Part shown: positions 53,464 through 61,091 of the stretch, one piece after another
How the letters are laid out: every line of letters starts with the position of its first letter
Numbering within the stretch: the first letter of the stretch is position 1
Assembly (NCBI RefSeq): GCF_020622345.1
Contig: NZ_JACNMO010000026.1
Location: forward strand, 1 to 64,000
From: Roseobacter weihaiensis
GTDB lineage: Bacteria; Pseudomonadota; Alphaproteobacteria; Rhodobacterales; Rhodobacteraceae
Reading direction: 5' to 3'
Length of the DNA: 64,000 nucleotides
Program-made: the position numbers and the translations under genes
Notes under the pieces: generated by a model
Told to the model about the DNA's origin: nothing
Databases searched by the model: none
Seen by the model: the letters and a program-made list of their open reading frames with translations, nothing else

Positions 53464-54129
53464 TTAGCCTTTGGCCAGTTCTTTGGCCTGTTCGATCCAG
53501 CCTTCACGCTCGATCCGGCCTTTGAACGACAGTTTCTCGTCCATAGCAGCTACGTCCGCGTCGGTCCATGCTGCAATCTGCGCAAAGGAGGTCACACCGC
53601 CTTCGATCAGCTTTTTCTCAAGCGCCGGGCCGACCCCTGACAGCTTTTTCAGATCATCCGCGCCAGCGTCTGCCTTCGGGGCCGCTTTGGCTTTCGGGGT
53701 CTCTGCCTTGGCCTCGGTTTTCTTGGGCGCCGTTTTCTTGGGGGTTGCCGCCTCGACCGCTTTCGCGGAGACAGAGCCCGCGCCCATCGCCGCCTTGACA
53801 CCGGATTTACCCGCGCCCGACGCAAGAATGTCGGTGACCTTGATCAGCGTCAGCTTTTGACGGTGACCCTTGGTGCGCTTGGAGGAATGCTTCCGGCGGC
53901 GTTTGACGAAGTTGATGACCTTCTCGCCCTTGATCTGATCGACGACTTCGGCCTGCACACCGGCGTCTTTCACAAAAGGTGCGCCCACAACGGGGGCCTC
54001 CCCGCCGAGCATCAGAACTTCGTTGAATTGTACTGTCTCACCTGCGTCTGCAGCAAGTTTCTCGACGCGCAGCATATCGCCCGCCTGAACCTTGTACTGC
54101 TTGCCGCCGGTTTTGAGGACCGCAAACAT
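53464..54129 (-). CDS. rplU: 50S ribosomal protein L21 with helix-hairpin-helix extension
   Basis: The start is ATG 54129 ([20 protein letters not shown]). Residues 1-102 are normal L21, with [20 protein letters not shown] and LTLIKVTDI. Residues 103-155 are a linker rich in Ala, Lys and Pro. Residues 156-221 resemble a helix-hairpin-helix domain: [20 protein letters not shown] and [20 protein letters not shown]. The total of 221 residues is about twice the bacterial norm. Such extended L21 proteins occur in Rhodobacterales; the tail may contact rRNA or DNA. Confidence 0.95.
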   Translation of the reverse strand: MFAVLKTGGKQYKVQAGDMLRVEKLAADAGETVQFNEVLMLGGEAPVVGAPFVKDAGVQAEVVDQIKGEKVINFVKRRRKHSSKRTKGHRQKLTLIKVTDILASGAGKSGVKAAMGAGSVSAKAVEAATPKKTAPKKTEAKAETPKAKAAPKADAGADDLKKLSGVGPALEKKLIEGGVTSFAQIAAWTDADVAAMDEKLSFKGRIEREGWIEQAKELAKG

Positions 54130-54235
54130 GGTATTTCCCTTTTTCAACCGCGTTCTGTGGTCCCCAGATGCATGGGCGTTTCGGCCGCGCGGCCACCTCG
54201 AACAGCGCACCCCGCCAAGGGTGTGTATGAATTAA

Positions 54236-54258
54236 AAAGAGGCCCGACGATCCGGACC
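54236..54258 (-). terminator. Terminator between the DUF2059 genes and rplU
   Basis: On the minus strand GGTCCG, loop GATCGT and CGGGCC form a 6-bp stem with one T-G pair, followed by TCTTTTTAATTC. It lies about 58 bases after the stop of the second DUF2059 gene and upstream of rplU, which starts 107 bases later. Confidence 0.65.
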
Positions 54259-54316
54259 CTTCTTGATGAAGCCGCCAGATGCACCAAAGCAACCGGCTTG
54301 TCAAGCATCTACCCCC

Positions 54317-55126
54317 CTAGATTTCATCGCCCGCCGCATTCAGCGCAACCGCGCGGCCCAAGGCATAGGAGAGGTCGCGGTACACGGTCTCAAACCCTTC
54401 AAAAAGCGCGGCGTTCAGCGCCTGCCCCTCGGGGCTGGCAGAATAGTCGACATAGGCTTGCATGTCTTCCAGCGGCAGGGGCTGGTAGGCCATCAGTAAA
54501 AAGCCATGCAGCCAGCTTTCGGTGTCCGTCCGAATGTCGTCCTGCTGGGCCCATACCTCGTCCAGAATATCCGCGTCAGAGCGGCGCATGAAACGACCGT
54601 CTGACAGCCCTTTGTAGAACTGGTAGTTGGCGCTCATCGCGCCGCTGACGTTCCGCTCCAACAGATCATTGACGTCGATATAGTGTGAAACCAGCTGCAC
54701 AAGGGGGCCGTCGCTGTCACGCAAGGACTCATATATTTCGCGGGCCGCTTCATCGACCTCCGGGTCGGCCATGGCGGTGCGCGCGGCATTCTCCAGCCTC
54801 ACGATCCGTGTGCCGCGCTCCGAAGTGAAAAATGCCAGCGCCGCTTCGATCTCTTCTTCCTCGAGCCCCGCTTCCAGGGCGGCGCGCACCGTTTCCTCGA
54901 TCCGCTCGGCGTCATAGATGCGATCAACCTGGCTGGTCCAGAAGGCACCGCCCTGCCCGTTCAGCATGTCGGCGTCCAGCGTCTGCGCGTAGCTCAGCCC
55001 TTCGGCCCGCAAGATGCTCACGACCTCCGTCACCTTCAGCGCATCCATCAACAGCGTGACGCGCGCATTGGCCCAGGCCGGCAGCGCGCTGACCGACAGG
55101 CAGATCGCAAGGCAGAGGGCGCGCAT
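54317..55126 (-). CDS. DUF2059 protein, secreted
   Basis: A 269-residue protein with a signal peptide (MRALCLAICLSVSALPAWA). It is an all-helical acidic mature part with two DUF2059-like segments: GLEEEEIEAALAFFTSERGT near residue 90 and LPLEDMQAYVDYSASPEGQA near residue 220. The family's shared element is a helix pair ending in a small residue run before FF/Y-x-S. DUF2059 has no known function; members are periplasmic. It starts two bases after its paralogue and resembles it in layout. Confidence 0.8.
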   Translation of the reverse strand: MRALCLAICLSVSALPAWANARVTLLMDALKVTEVVSILRAEGLSYAQTLDADMLNGQGGAFWTSQVDRIYDAERIEETVRAALEAGLEEEEIEAALAFFTSERGTRIVRLENAARTAMADPEVDEAAREIYESLRDSDGPLVQLVSHYIDVNDLLERNVSGAMSANYQFYKGLSDGRFMRRSDADILDEVWAQQDDIRTDTESWLHGFLLMAYQPLPLEDMQAYVDYSASPEGQALNAALFEGFETVYRDLSYALGRAVALNAAGDEI

Positions 55127-55128
55127 CG

Positions 55129-55968
55129 TCAGAGCTCCTGACTGGGGCGCAGCTGGCTCATCGACAGCGCGATTTCTTCATAGCGATCGGCCATGATCTC
55201 AAATTGGACCGCGTTCATCAGCGCATAGACCTCCTGCATTTTCGGGTCCTCAAGCGCATCCGCGTAAGCACTGATCTCCTCATCGGAAAACGATTGATAA
55301 GTATAGGCAGAGGAGGCAAGCCCATTGATCTGCATGCTCCGCCGCAGTTCACCTTCCTGCCGCTTGAGGCTTTCGCGCAGGTCCGCCTCATCCATCTGCA
55401 ATTCAATCACGCCCGCTGTTGCAGCCGCCATCAGGAACCGCACCTGCACTTCGTGTATCGCATGAACAGAGGCATCTTCGGAGCCAACCGCCGCATTCAG
55501 GCGCTTTAGCTCTTCCAGACGGGGCGAGCCGATCTGGACAAGCCCCGCGACAATCGCCTGCCCGCTTTCGCTTTTCAGCTCTTCATCCTCTTTCATATGA
55601 GACGCGTTTTCCGCCACCACGAGACGCCGTCCCAGACCAGAGGTGTAGAACTCCACCGCATGCACAAGCAGGTCGTCGTCAAGCGTCTCGGACAGGATAT
55701 CGATGGCCATATCGTGCATCAGATCCGGGTCAAAAACCTCATCCACGAGGGTGGTCCATTGCAGACCGAAATCATCCGCCTCAAGGCCGATCATGGCCGG
55801 GGCGGTGCTCGCCGTCAGGCGGATGCTCTCAAGCGCGACATCAAAGCCGGTGGCCTCCAGAAACGCCTCCAACCGGTCGTTGCTTTGCGCGACCACGGGC
55901 TTAGCGACCGTCAAGCAGACAGCACAAAAAGTGAGTATCAGCATTCCTGCCCGAGCCATTGCCGTCAT
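55129..55968 (-). CDS. DUF2059 protein, secreted, paralogue
   Basis: The start is ATG 55968, with a strong CAGGAGGCG site; the longer frame upstream is not used. The 279-residue protein has a signal peptide ending VVAQ near residue 26 and two repeats of the DUF2059 pattern: ETLDDDLLVHAVEFYTSGLG near residue 90 and FSDEEISAYADALEDPKMQE near residue 230. It is highly acidic. Its gene and the next form a tandem pair, which suggests duplication or a heteromeric pair. Confidence 0.8.
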   Translation of the reverse strand: MTAMARAGMLILTFCAVCLTVAKPVVAQSNDRLEAFLEATGFDVALESIRLTASTAPAMIGLEADDFGLQWTTLVDEVFDPDLMHDMAIDILSETLDDDLLVHAVEFYTSGLGRRLVVAENASHMKEDEELKSESGQAIVAGLVQIGSPRLEELKRLNAAVGSEDASVHAIHEVQVRFLMAAATAGVIELQMDEADLRESLKRQEGELRRSMQINGLASSAYTYQSFSDEEISAYADALEDPKMQEVYALMNAVQFEIMADRYEEIALSMSQLRPSQEL

Positions 55969-56610
55969 CTTCGCCTCCTGATTCAGCGCGATTTTCCGCC
56001 TTGGCACCAAGATTAAGCCAATTATCTTTCCGAGCAATGAAATTTCCCGTGTATGCGTTCAACCGGCCATTCCCCTCTTGTCAGAGCGCAAAAAGGGGGG
56101 CCAAACCTGCCGACCCGAGCCGGCGCGCAGAACGGCCAACCAACGCGGTTCCTAAACCGGCCAATATCGCTTCAAATCAATCTCTTACTGCCGAGAGCCC
56201 CTCAGAGCGTTGCGAAAACGTTTCAGGAGGGATTGCAGCCGGAAACGACCGCAGACCGCCGCTTCTGATGTGTTTTCTCCATAGCGGCGCTAGCGTCATT
56301 GCTGGGCACGGTCGACGCAAAAGCGACGTCTCAAGGGCTTTGGCAGACCAGGTTCATTAACAGCCAAACACGACGACCCAAAGGAAGCCCCCCCTGCCCC
56401 AGATAATTCCCTTCTGCGAGGGCAAAAAGGCGGCAAGCTGAGCTGCACCCCCTAATGATCGGTTTTAAAAGATACCGAAGAAGGCTGCGGCGATCCCGGA
56501 CCAAAAGGAACGAAACAAAAACAGACCAGAGCGTGAATCTCTAAAACTATCTTTAAAACCAAGAAACGGTCTTGCAGGCAAAAAAGGAAAAGCGTAGTGC
56601 AATCAATGGA
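55969..56610. other. 642-base region without a recognised gene, upstream of tRNA-Ser
   Basis: An open frame on the plus strand crosses 55959-56360, but its residues (rich in Pro, Ala, Arg and Ser) match nothing and lack a ribosome site. The region must contain the promoter of the DUF2059 pair and that of the tRNA. Base composition becomes richer in A toward 56500-56600. I saw no transposon end or long repeat. Confidence 0.5.
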
Positions 56611-56700
56611 GGAGAGGTGCCGGAGTGGTCGAACGGGGCGGTCTCGAAAACCGTTGTGGGTGCAAGCCTACCCAGGGTTCGAATCCCTGTCTCTCCGCCA
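56611..56700 (+). tRNA. tRNA-Ser(CGA)
   Basis: A 90-base cloverleaf. The acceptor GGAGAGG pairs with TCTCTCC (one G-T pair), the D arm has CCGGAGTGGTCGAACGGGG, the anticodon loop CTCGAAA has anticodon CGA for codon UCG, and a long class II variable arm follows. The T arm is GGGTTCGAATCCC. The discriminator G and an encoded CCA end at 56700. The 3' end of such tRNAs is a usual integration site, and foreign-looking DNA begins directly after it. Confidence 0.96.
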
Positions 56701-56716
56701 TTACCCCTTGATTTCA

Positions 56717-56745
56717 TTGAGTTTTGTCTCAAAGAGACAACTCAA
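56717..56745. repeat. Hairpin just after tRNA-Ser
   Basis: TTGAGTT-TTGTCTC at 56717-56730 and GAGACAACTCAA at 56734-56745 pair over 12 bases with a two-base bulge, loop AAA. It may help end the tRNA transcript. There is no T run on the plus strand. Confidence 0.55.
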
Positions 56746-56767
56746 CCCATGTTCGAACCCATGCTTC
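56743..56767 (+). repeat. Left copy of a 25-bp imperfect inverted repeat
   Basis: CAACCCATGTTCGAACCCAT followed by GCTTC. Its reverse complement recurs at 59665-59689 with three mismatches. The unit itself contains two AACCCATG words 12 bases apart. The left copy is 43 bases past the end of tRNA-Ser. Confidence 0.75.
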
Positions 56768-56958
56768 GAAATTGGGTTCATACGGACATATGACGGGTTC
56801 TTGCTCACGAAGACGTGACCGCATGTCGCAGCACGCGCAGTCCGTTCCCCTCTTGCCTCTCGACCACACCATGCCTTCGCGCGTGACACATGATGCAAAG
56901 TGCGGCACTACTTAGCTATATCGCGTTCAAGTTGTCGGGAGAAATTGTGCGGAATAAG

Positions 56959-57318
56959 ATGGTAGTGTTTGCTGCGTTGTGCGGCGCTTATTTGGCGTGT
57001 GCGGGAAGTGCCCATGCCAAAACGTTTGAAGAATACCTTGCCTCGATGGACAGGAAGCCGGTCACTTTTTCTGGCAAGATTTTCTACAACGACAGTAACT
57101 TTCGCTTTTACAGCAACGCCGGTGAGTTCTTCACCGCAACGATGGATGCAGGCCGCGAAATTCGGGAACGGATCGAAGACGAGTGCCAAGAAGGCAGCTT
57201 TATGATTGACACCGACGAACTTTGTTCGATCAAGGGAAGCGGTTCCGTGGAGATACGCGGAAGCGACATTCGCTTGAGCATTGAAGCCGTCGAAGGCTTG
57301 GAGACTGGCAACCAATGA
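56959..57318 (+). CDS. Small secreted protein of unknown function
   Basis: The start is uncertain: ATG 56959 or GTG 56947 gives a clean signal peptide (MVVFAALCGAYLACAGSAHA), while the frame opens at 56890. The mature part of about 100 residues has KTFEEYLASMDRKPVTFSGK, an acid-rich middle with a Cys pair (EDECQEGSF, DELCSIKG) and a strand-rich end. No family is recognised. It overlaps the next gene by four bases. It lies in the phage-like segment after tRNA-Ser but reads plus, opposite to the phage-like block. Confidence 0.65.
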   Translation: MVVFAALCGAYLACAGSAHAKTFEEYLASMDRKPVTFSGKIFYNDSNFRFYSNAGEFFTATMDAGREIRERIEDECQEGSFMIDTDELCSIKGSGSVEIRGSDIRLSIEAVEGLETGNQ

Positions 57319-57797
57319 AAGTTGTTCGGATTATCTTTCAGATCATTGTCGGCGTGGTCTTCGGCATTGCCGCCGGGCTGGCGCTATCTCCGCTTTTCGC
57401 GGCCATTTCCGACGGCAAGGGCACGGCGGGATTCTTCGTCGTCTTTTTCGTAGTTACGCTATTGGCGGCTTTTGCCCCTACAGTCCGGCGCGCGTTTGGA
57501 CGGGGCTTCTTGCTCTTAGGCGCGGCAATATTCGCGTTGCCGGTTTCGACATTCATACTCTCCGGGGTCGTGTCGCATGATATGGTCTCGGGGGCCGCAG
57601 AAGCCGACAAAGGTTATGCCGCAGCCGGAAGTGTGATCGCGGGCGGCTTGATGACAAGCATCGCCGGATTGTTCGGCTTCGTGCTCGGGTCGATTTCCCT
57701 AATTGTCGGTCTGATTCTGTCTCTTGGGGGACGACGGGAAGTCATCATTGTTGAACGCCCCCAAACGCAAAGGGCCGAACCCACTCTACGCCGCTAA
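57315..57797 (+). CDS. Small membrane protein of unknown function
   Basis: A 160-residue protein with four hydrophobic helices: about 5-30 (IIFQIIVGVVFGIAAGLALS), 39-55, 62-85 and 108-135. It has a short basic cytoplasmic tail (GGRREVIIVERP). The ATG overlaps the stop of the secreted protein gene (ATGA), so the two are one unit. No family is recognised. A secreted or periplasmic partner plus a membrane protein could form an envelope pair, such as an exclusion function of the element; this is inference. Confidence 0.65.
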   Translation: MKVVRIIFQIIVGVVFGIAAGLALSPLFAAISDGKGTAGFFVVFFVVTLLAAFAPTVRRAFGRGFLLLGAAIFALPVSTFILSGVVSHDMVSGAAEADKGYAAAGSVIAGGLMTSIAGLFGFVLGSISLIVGLILSLGGRREVIIVERPQTQRAEPTLRR

Positions 57798-57995
57798 AGC
57801 GTAGGATGCGCGGCAAACCTCTTGCGCCCTGCTACGGTCCTTCGACGTGACCGCATATAGGGGGCAGAACAAGACGGCGGTTTCTTCCAAACTTAGCACC
57901 AAGCCTTCGGCGGCTAGGGCTGCATTCGTGGATTGCGACGGCGACGTGATGCCCACAGCAAGAACGCGGGGCAAGTCCCATCGGCTTTCCGGCAC
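57786..57995 (-). CDS. Possible small protein of the phage-like operon (weak)
   Basis: A 69-residue frame following the minus-strand phage-like genes. It has no recognised domain and no clear ribosome site, and the last 12 bases overlap the convergent membrane protein gene. The Ala/Leu-rich content is not decisive. I keep it because its strand and position fit the operon, but it may be untranslated. Confidence 0.25.
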   Translation of the reverse strand: MPESRWDLPRVLAVGITSPSQSTNAALAAEGLVLSLEETAVLFCPLYAVTSKDRSRAQEVCRASYALAA

Positions 57996-58041
57996 ATGGT
58001 GCAGGACGTGGTGCAGCCGGTCAGAGACTCTTGGAAGGGCC

Positions 58042-58287
58042 TCATACGACCAGCCTAGGCGTTGGATCCATCACCGGGGCGGCAAGGGCCGCAGAGGCGC
58101 AGAACAAGGGCAAAGAGCGGATGCCCGCCCCCGATAGGTCGGGGTAGTCCGCTGCGGCGGGATCGACAGGCCACACGCAAGCCCAGGGCGGCACCTGCAC
58201 AAAGCCGTGCATCGGAGCGGGGCGCTTCGCCGGGCTACTGGCCGCAATCCATGCGACCAGCTTTGCAATGTCGGCTGCGGCGGTCAC
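58042..58287 (-). CDS. Small protein of the phage-like operon
   Basis: An 81-residue protein starting three bases after the stop of the preceding gene. The segment WIAASSPAKRPAPMHGFVQV and PPWACVWPVDPAAADYPDLS is rich in Pro and Trp and has the look of small phage structural or packaging-neighbour genes. The family is not recognised. The C-terminal part is Ala-rich and weaker. Confidence 0.45.
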   Translation of the reverse strand: MTAAADIAKLVAWIAASSPAKRPAPMHGFVQVPPWACVWPVDPAAADYPDLSGAGIRSLPLFCASAALAAPVMDPTPRLVV

Positions 58288-58290
58288 GGG

Positions 58291-59002
58291 TCACACCTGC
58301 GACGCTTCGGCTTCGGCAACGACTTCTTCATTGAAATACGACGAATAAATATCACCGATAACTGCGTCATAGCCTTTAACGGCCTTGCCGACGTTCAACC
58401 CTTCATTGAGCATATCCCAACCTTTCGGTGCCCACAGTTCAGCGGCCTTACCGGCCATCATCGTGTGAACGTCCTTGGACATGTTCAAAAGCTGTGCAGG
58501 GCTATGGTAAATCGCTGCGGCAATCGGCAGACTGTCACGATAGCCTTCGTTAATACTTGCCAAGCTTTCGGGCGTGCCCTTGTTGTCGCGCACCCATTGG
58601 CGCACTTCGGAATACAAGGTATCCGTATTCATCCTTCGGCCCAAGGGTGCCTTCAACCATCTGTCCACCTTCGGCGGTCAGTTCGTCGGCAATCTTGGCG
58701 ACATGCTCTTGGGTGCGTCGAATATCTGCACCAATGACGTTGGCAAGATCGCGGGCGAAAAGGTGTTTCTGGTATTGGTTCTTGGTCTTGTCACCGGCAA
58801 CGCGCGACGCCTTTTCGGTCATTTCCTTGATCCGGCCAATCTGGCCTTCCACTTCCTTTTGTATGGACGGGTATTTAGCACCAAGTTTCAGGCCAAGATA
58901 AGTTAAAAGCCGAAGCTTTTGCATCGTTTCTTCCTGGCGCCTGACAAGCGAAAGGTTGGACCCAAGATTGCTTCCGATAGTTGCTTTTCCCATAACGTTC
59001 AT
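58291..59002 (-). pseudogene. Phage-like protein in two frames (frameshift near 58635)
   Basis: The first frame (ATG 59002) reads MNVMGKATIGSNLGSNLSLV, a long helical region to HVAKIADELTAEGGQMVEGT, then an unlikely end rich in Arg, Gly and Gln. The second frame picks up near 58632 at MNTDTLYSEVRQWVRDNKGT and runs to 58291 with LLNMSKDVHTMMAGKAAELW. Joined, they give a smooth protein of about 235 residues. The overlap of 83 bases is too long for normal neighbours, so I read it as one gene broken by a one-base shift. A programmed shift is possible, but no slippery heptamer stands out. Confidence 0.5.
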
Positions 59003-59244
59003 TGTGCCATTCCTTCTTCTTGAATTCCCGCCGATGAAATTAGGCGGATTTGTTGTTCACGTGGCTTCGTTGACCATTCAGCATCTGACCCGAAGTCCGT
59101 TACGCGCATGATGCGCTTGGCCTTCGGCATGGGGCCGACAAGCTGGCCTTCGGGCGTGAACCGCGCGACCGAATTGTGAATGATGCTTGGCCGCTTCCCG
59201 CGCCGTTCCAGCTTTGCCAATCTGCCCATGAGAAAGCGCGCCAT
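58999..59244 (-). CDS. Small phage-like protein
   Basis: An 81-residue basic protein: MARFLMGRLAKLERRGKRPS, then IIHNSVARFTPEGQLVGPMP and IMRVTDFGSDAEWSTKPREQ. The pattern of an N-terminal RLAKLE helix, VARF and a DFG-x-D-x-EW strand is one I associate with small proteins near phage packaging genes, without a known role. The stop overlaps the next start (ATGA) and the start overlaps the previous stop (TAATG). Confidence 0.6.
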   Translation of the reverse strand: MARFLMGRLAKLERRGKRPSIIHNSVARFTPEGQLVGPMPKAKRIMRVTDFGSDAEWSTKPREQQIRLISSAGIQEEGMAQ

Positions 59245-59492
59245 TACGTTTCGCCCCGTTCAAGGGCTTCAAGCCGCTTTTCAAAGTCGCCTTCCGAAAC
59301 CATGCGACCGATGATTGCGAGCATGTTCACAAGGCGCGACGCGTCTTCTACTTTCAGGTCGCCACAGACGGCTTTTCGGTAAATGCGTGCGGCTTCCCGG
59401 CGTGCATCGCTGATCGTATCCAGCCGAACCCGGCTACGGCGGGGCCGGACGGGGGGTTCACCGGAACCGCTTTCTGTTGCTGGCAAATTCAA
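59244..59492 (-). CDS. Small phage-like protein of the packaging-neighbour type
   Basis: An 82-residue protein with a likely TTG start. RRSRVRLDTISDARREAARI, then YRKAVCGDLKVEDASRLVNM and FEKRLEALERG, form a helical pattern seen in small proteins encoded just before phage terminase genes, which often set up headful packaging. No terminase follows here, so the block is a fragment or the element is a satellite. It is first in a minus-strand operon. Confidence 0.6.
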   Translation of the reverse strand: MNLPATESGSGEPPVRPRRSRVRLDTISDARREAARIYRKAVCGDLKVEDASRLVNMLAIIGRMVSEGDFEKRLEALERGET

Positions 59493-59799
59493 GGCTTCAA
59501 TCCGACTGTTTTGACCATTTCAATTACGAAAAGCAGGCTGAATTACCGCCGGTCAAACGAATTCGGACACCCCATGAAAAATAGACCCGTGTGGACGAAT
59601 TCTATTTTATATCATAGATTTAGGATACGTCCGAAGCCTTCGCCGACACTTGCAAAGATACCATGAAGTATGGGTCAGAACATGGGTTGAAGGGTTTTTG
59701 GTAGATACTATCTATAAATATCAACACTCTACGGCGGATAAAATGTCCGCCACTTACTTTGCTATCCCTTGCCCACAGGCCCTACGGCTGGCCTTGGTG
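59493..59799. other. 307-base AT-rich gap inside the phage-like segment
   Basis: No gene is seen. It holds two GAATTC words (59559 and 59597) inside an imperfect inverted repeat of about 44 bases. The right copy of the 25-bp inverted repeat is at 59665. A small hairpin GGCGGA-TAAAATG-TCCGCC lies near 59733-59751. The gap has the look of a control or recombination site and probably the promoter of the small phage-like operon. Confidence 0.5.
59665..59689 (-). repeat. Right copy of the 25-bp imperfect inverted repeat
   Basis: GAAGTATGGGTCAGAACATG followed by GGTTG is the reverse complement of the unit at 56743-56767 with three mismatches. The 2.9 kb between the copies hold the secreted/membrane pair and the small phage-like genes. 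The copies may be integrase arm sites or element ends. Confidence 0.75.
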
Positions 59800-60435
59800 T
59801 TAGTTCATATCATTCGCCATGACAGCCGGGTATTGAAAGCGCGGTTGCCACTTTTCTTGCGGCACAAACCCCAAGCCGACACGACGCCATGATACGACAC
59901 AGCGTTTCTTTTCAAAGCTTGCTTTATATTCGGCGGTATCGACGCCCTTAATATCGTCCAGATAGTCGAGGTAACGCGCGAAGGTGCGCATGGGGTGTTC
60001 TTCGGTATACCCGTCGTCGTCCCAACTTGTGCGGTAGTAGCTGGCAAGGAACGCGTCGCTGCGCAGCTTCCACAGTTCGTATTCTACGATGCACTGCAAC
60101 GGGAACGGCGTGTGATCGATCAAGCCGATAATCATGCGTAACGCCATGTCCTTAAGGTGCTTGTCCATGTATGCACCGCCCTGACGCGTATAGACTTCGC
60201 CGAAGGTATCGACCATGCGGCGTGCACCGTCTTCCAAAAGCCCTTTGTGGCCTTCGTTCCACCGACGATCATGTGACGTGTGGAACATATCGCGGACAAG
60301 CTGCACATACATTGCCATGTGCGAACCCTGCGTAATGAAGGGCGGTTTTCGCCCCGCCGCAGTTTCCGTTTCGATCACGAAGCCGCCGATAAATTCGACA
60401 AACTCATTCGGAACACTTCTCAATTCATACGACAT
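59800..60435 (-). CDS. Protein of unknown function in the phage-like segment
   Basis: A 211-residue soluble protein; the start is ATG 60435, with GAAAGGACC before it. The sequence is aromatic and charged: VPNEFVEFIGGFVIETETAA, a His-rich DMFHTSHDRRWNEGHKG near residue 55, DHTPFPLQCIVEYELWKLRS and a C-terminal VVSWRRVGLGFVPQEKWQPR. No family is recognised. Good ribosome site and codon regularity make it a real gene. It lies 117 bases after the truncated gene upstream. Confidence 0.6.
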   Translation of the reverse strand: MSYELRSVPNEFVEFIGGFVIETETAAGRKPPFITQGSHMAMYVQLVRDMFHTSHDRRWNEGHKGLLEDGARRMVDTFGEVYTRQGGAYMDKHLKDMALRMIIGLIDHTPFPLQCIVEYELWKLRSDAFLASYYRTSWDDDGYTEEHPMRTFARYLDYLDDIKGVDTAEYKASFEKKRCVVSWRRVGLGFVPQEKWQPRFQYPAVMANDMN

Positions 60436-60552
60436 GTCTTCGGTCCTTTCTACGGTGGTTGGTTTCGTCGCGGTCGGGAAGGCTTTTAGGGGGTGGACCC
60501 ACTTAAACACAAATAACTCAATATCTAATATCTAGGAGTGTAGATATTGCAG

Positions 60553-61086
60553 TTATTGAGTTCTTGAGAGGATATAGGGTCCATCACTTTTGGATTGTGC
60601 GGCTTCCGCATTCGGTGGCGCAACTTGATAGACGTATTTATTGTGCGCGGTCTTTGTCACTTGAACGCCGCGACCCGGTAGCGCCCCATCGACCTTCTGC
60701 CATTGGTTCGTCGTGATGCCCCCGCAACCTGTGTGGGCAACGGCAAGCGCAATTGCGTCGCGGGTCGTCGCGCCAGCCCGAACCGCTTCAACGACGTGCA
60801 TAACTTTGTTGTCGAAGCTTTTCTTTCTGGCGGAAGCCGTCTCTGCGTCGGGGTCAACGCCGTTATTCACCATAAGCTTTACGTCGCGGTGCCCCCACAC
60901 AATGCCACCGTTGACCCTTGCCGCACAAAGAACCGTATCAGGCGCGTCGTTATATTTCGCCAACGTATGCAGCGGGTAGGTCGTGAAACTAGCGCCGAAT
61001 TGCGTTCCAAGGTTTGTCTTGATTACGAAGACGAAGTTATCAAAACCGCTTTCGGACGCGTCGTCCTTGGTCGCGGCGAACGCCAA
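60553..61086 (-). pseudogene. C-terminal part of an unrecognised gene, 5' end lost at a junction
   Basis: The frame reads ATKDDASESGFDNFVFVIKT near its start, then NLGTQFGASFTTYPLHTLAK and a helical region VMHVVEAVRAGATTRDAIAL, ending near 60553. It has no proper start: a TTG at 61086 is the first possible codon, and an in-frame stop lies only seven codons upstream inside integrase DNA. The middle looks like the end of an AAA/RecA-type or replication protein with a winged-helix-like tail (TRDAIALAVAHTGCGGITTNQ), but I cannot name it. Confidence 0.55.
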
Positions 61087-61091
61087 TCGCG

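Noticed and set aside
55959-56360. Plus-strand frame in the gap before tRNA-Ser
   Set aside because: There is no ribosome site and no likeness, and its start overlaps the opposite gene. Composition alone does not support it.
59559-59602. GAATTC pair as a long palindrome
   Set aside because: The flanks match only in part (GGACAC against TCCACAC), so it is noted within the gap but not counted as a defined site.
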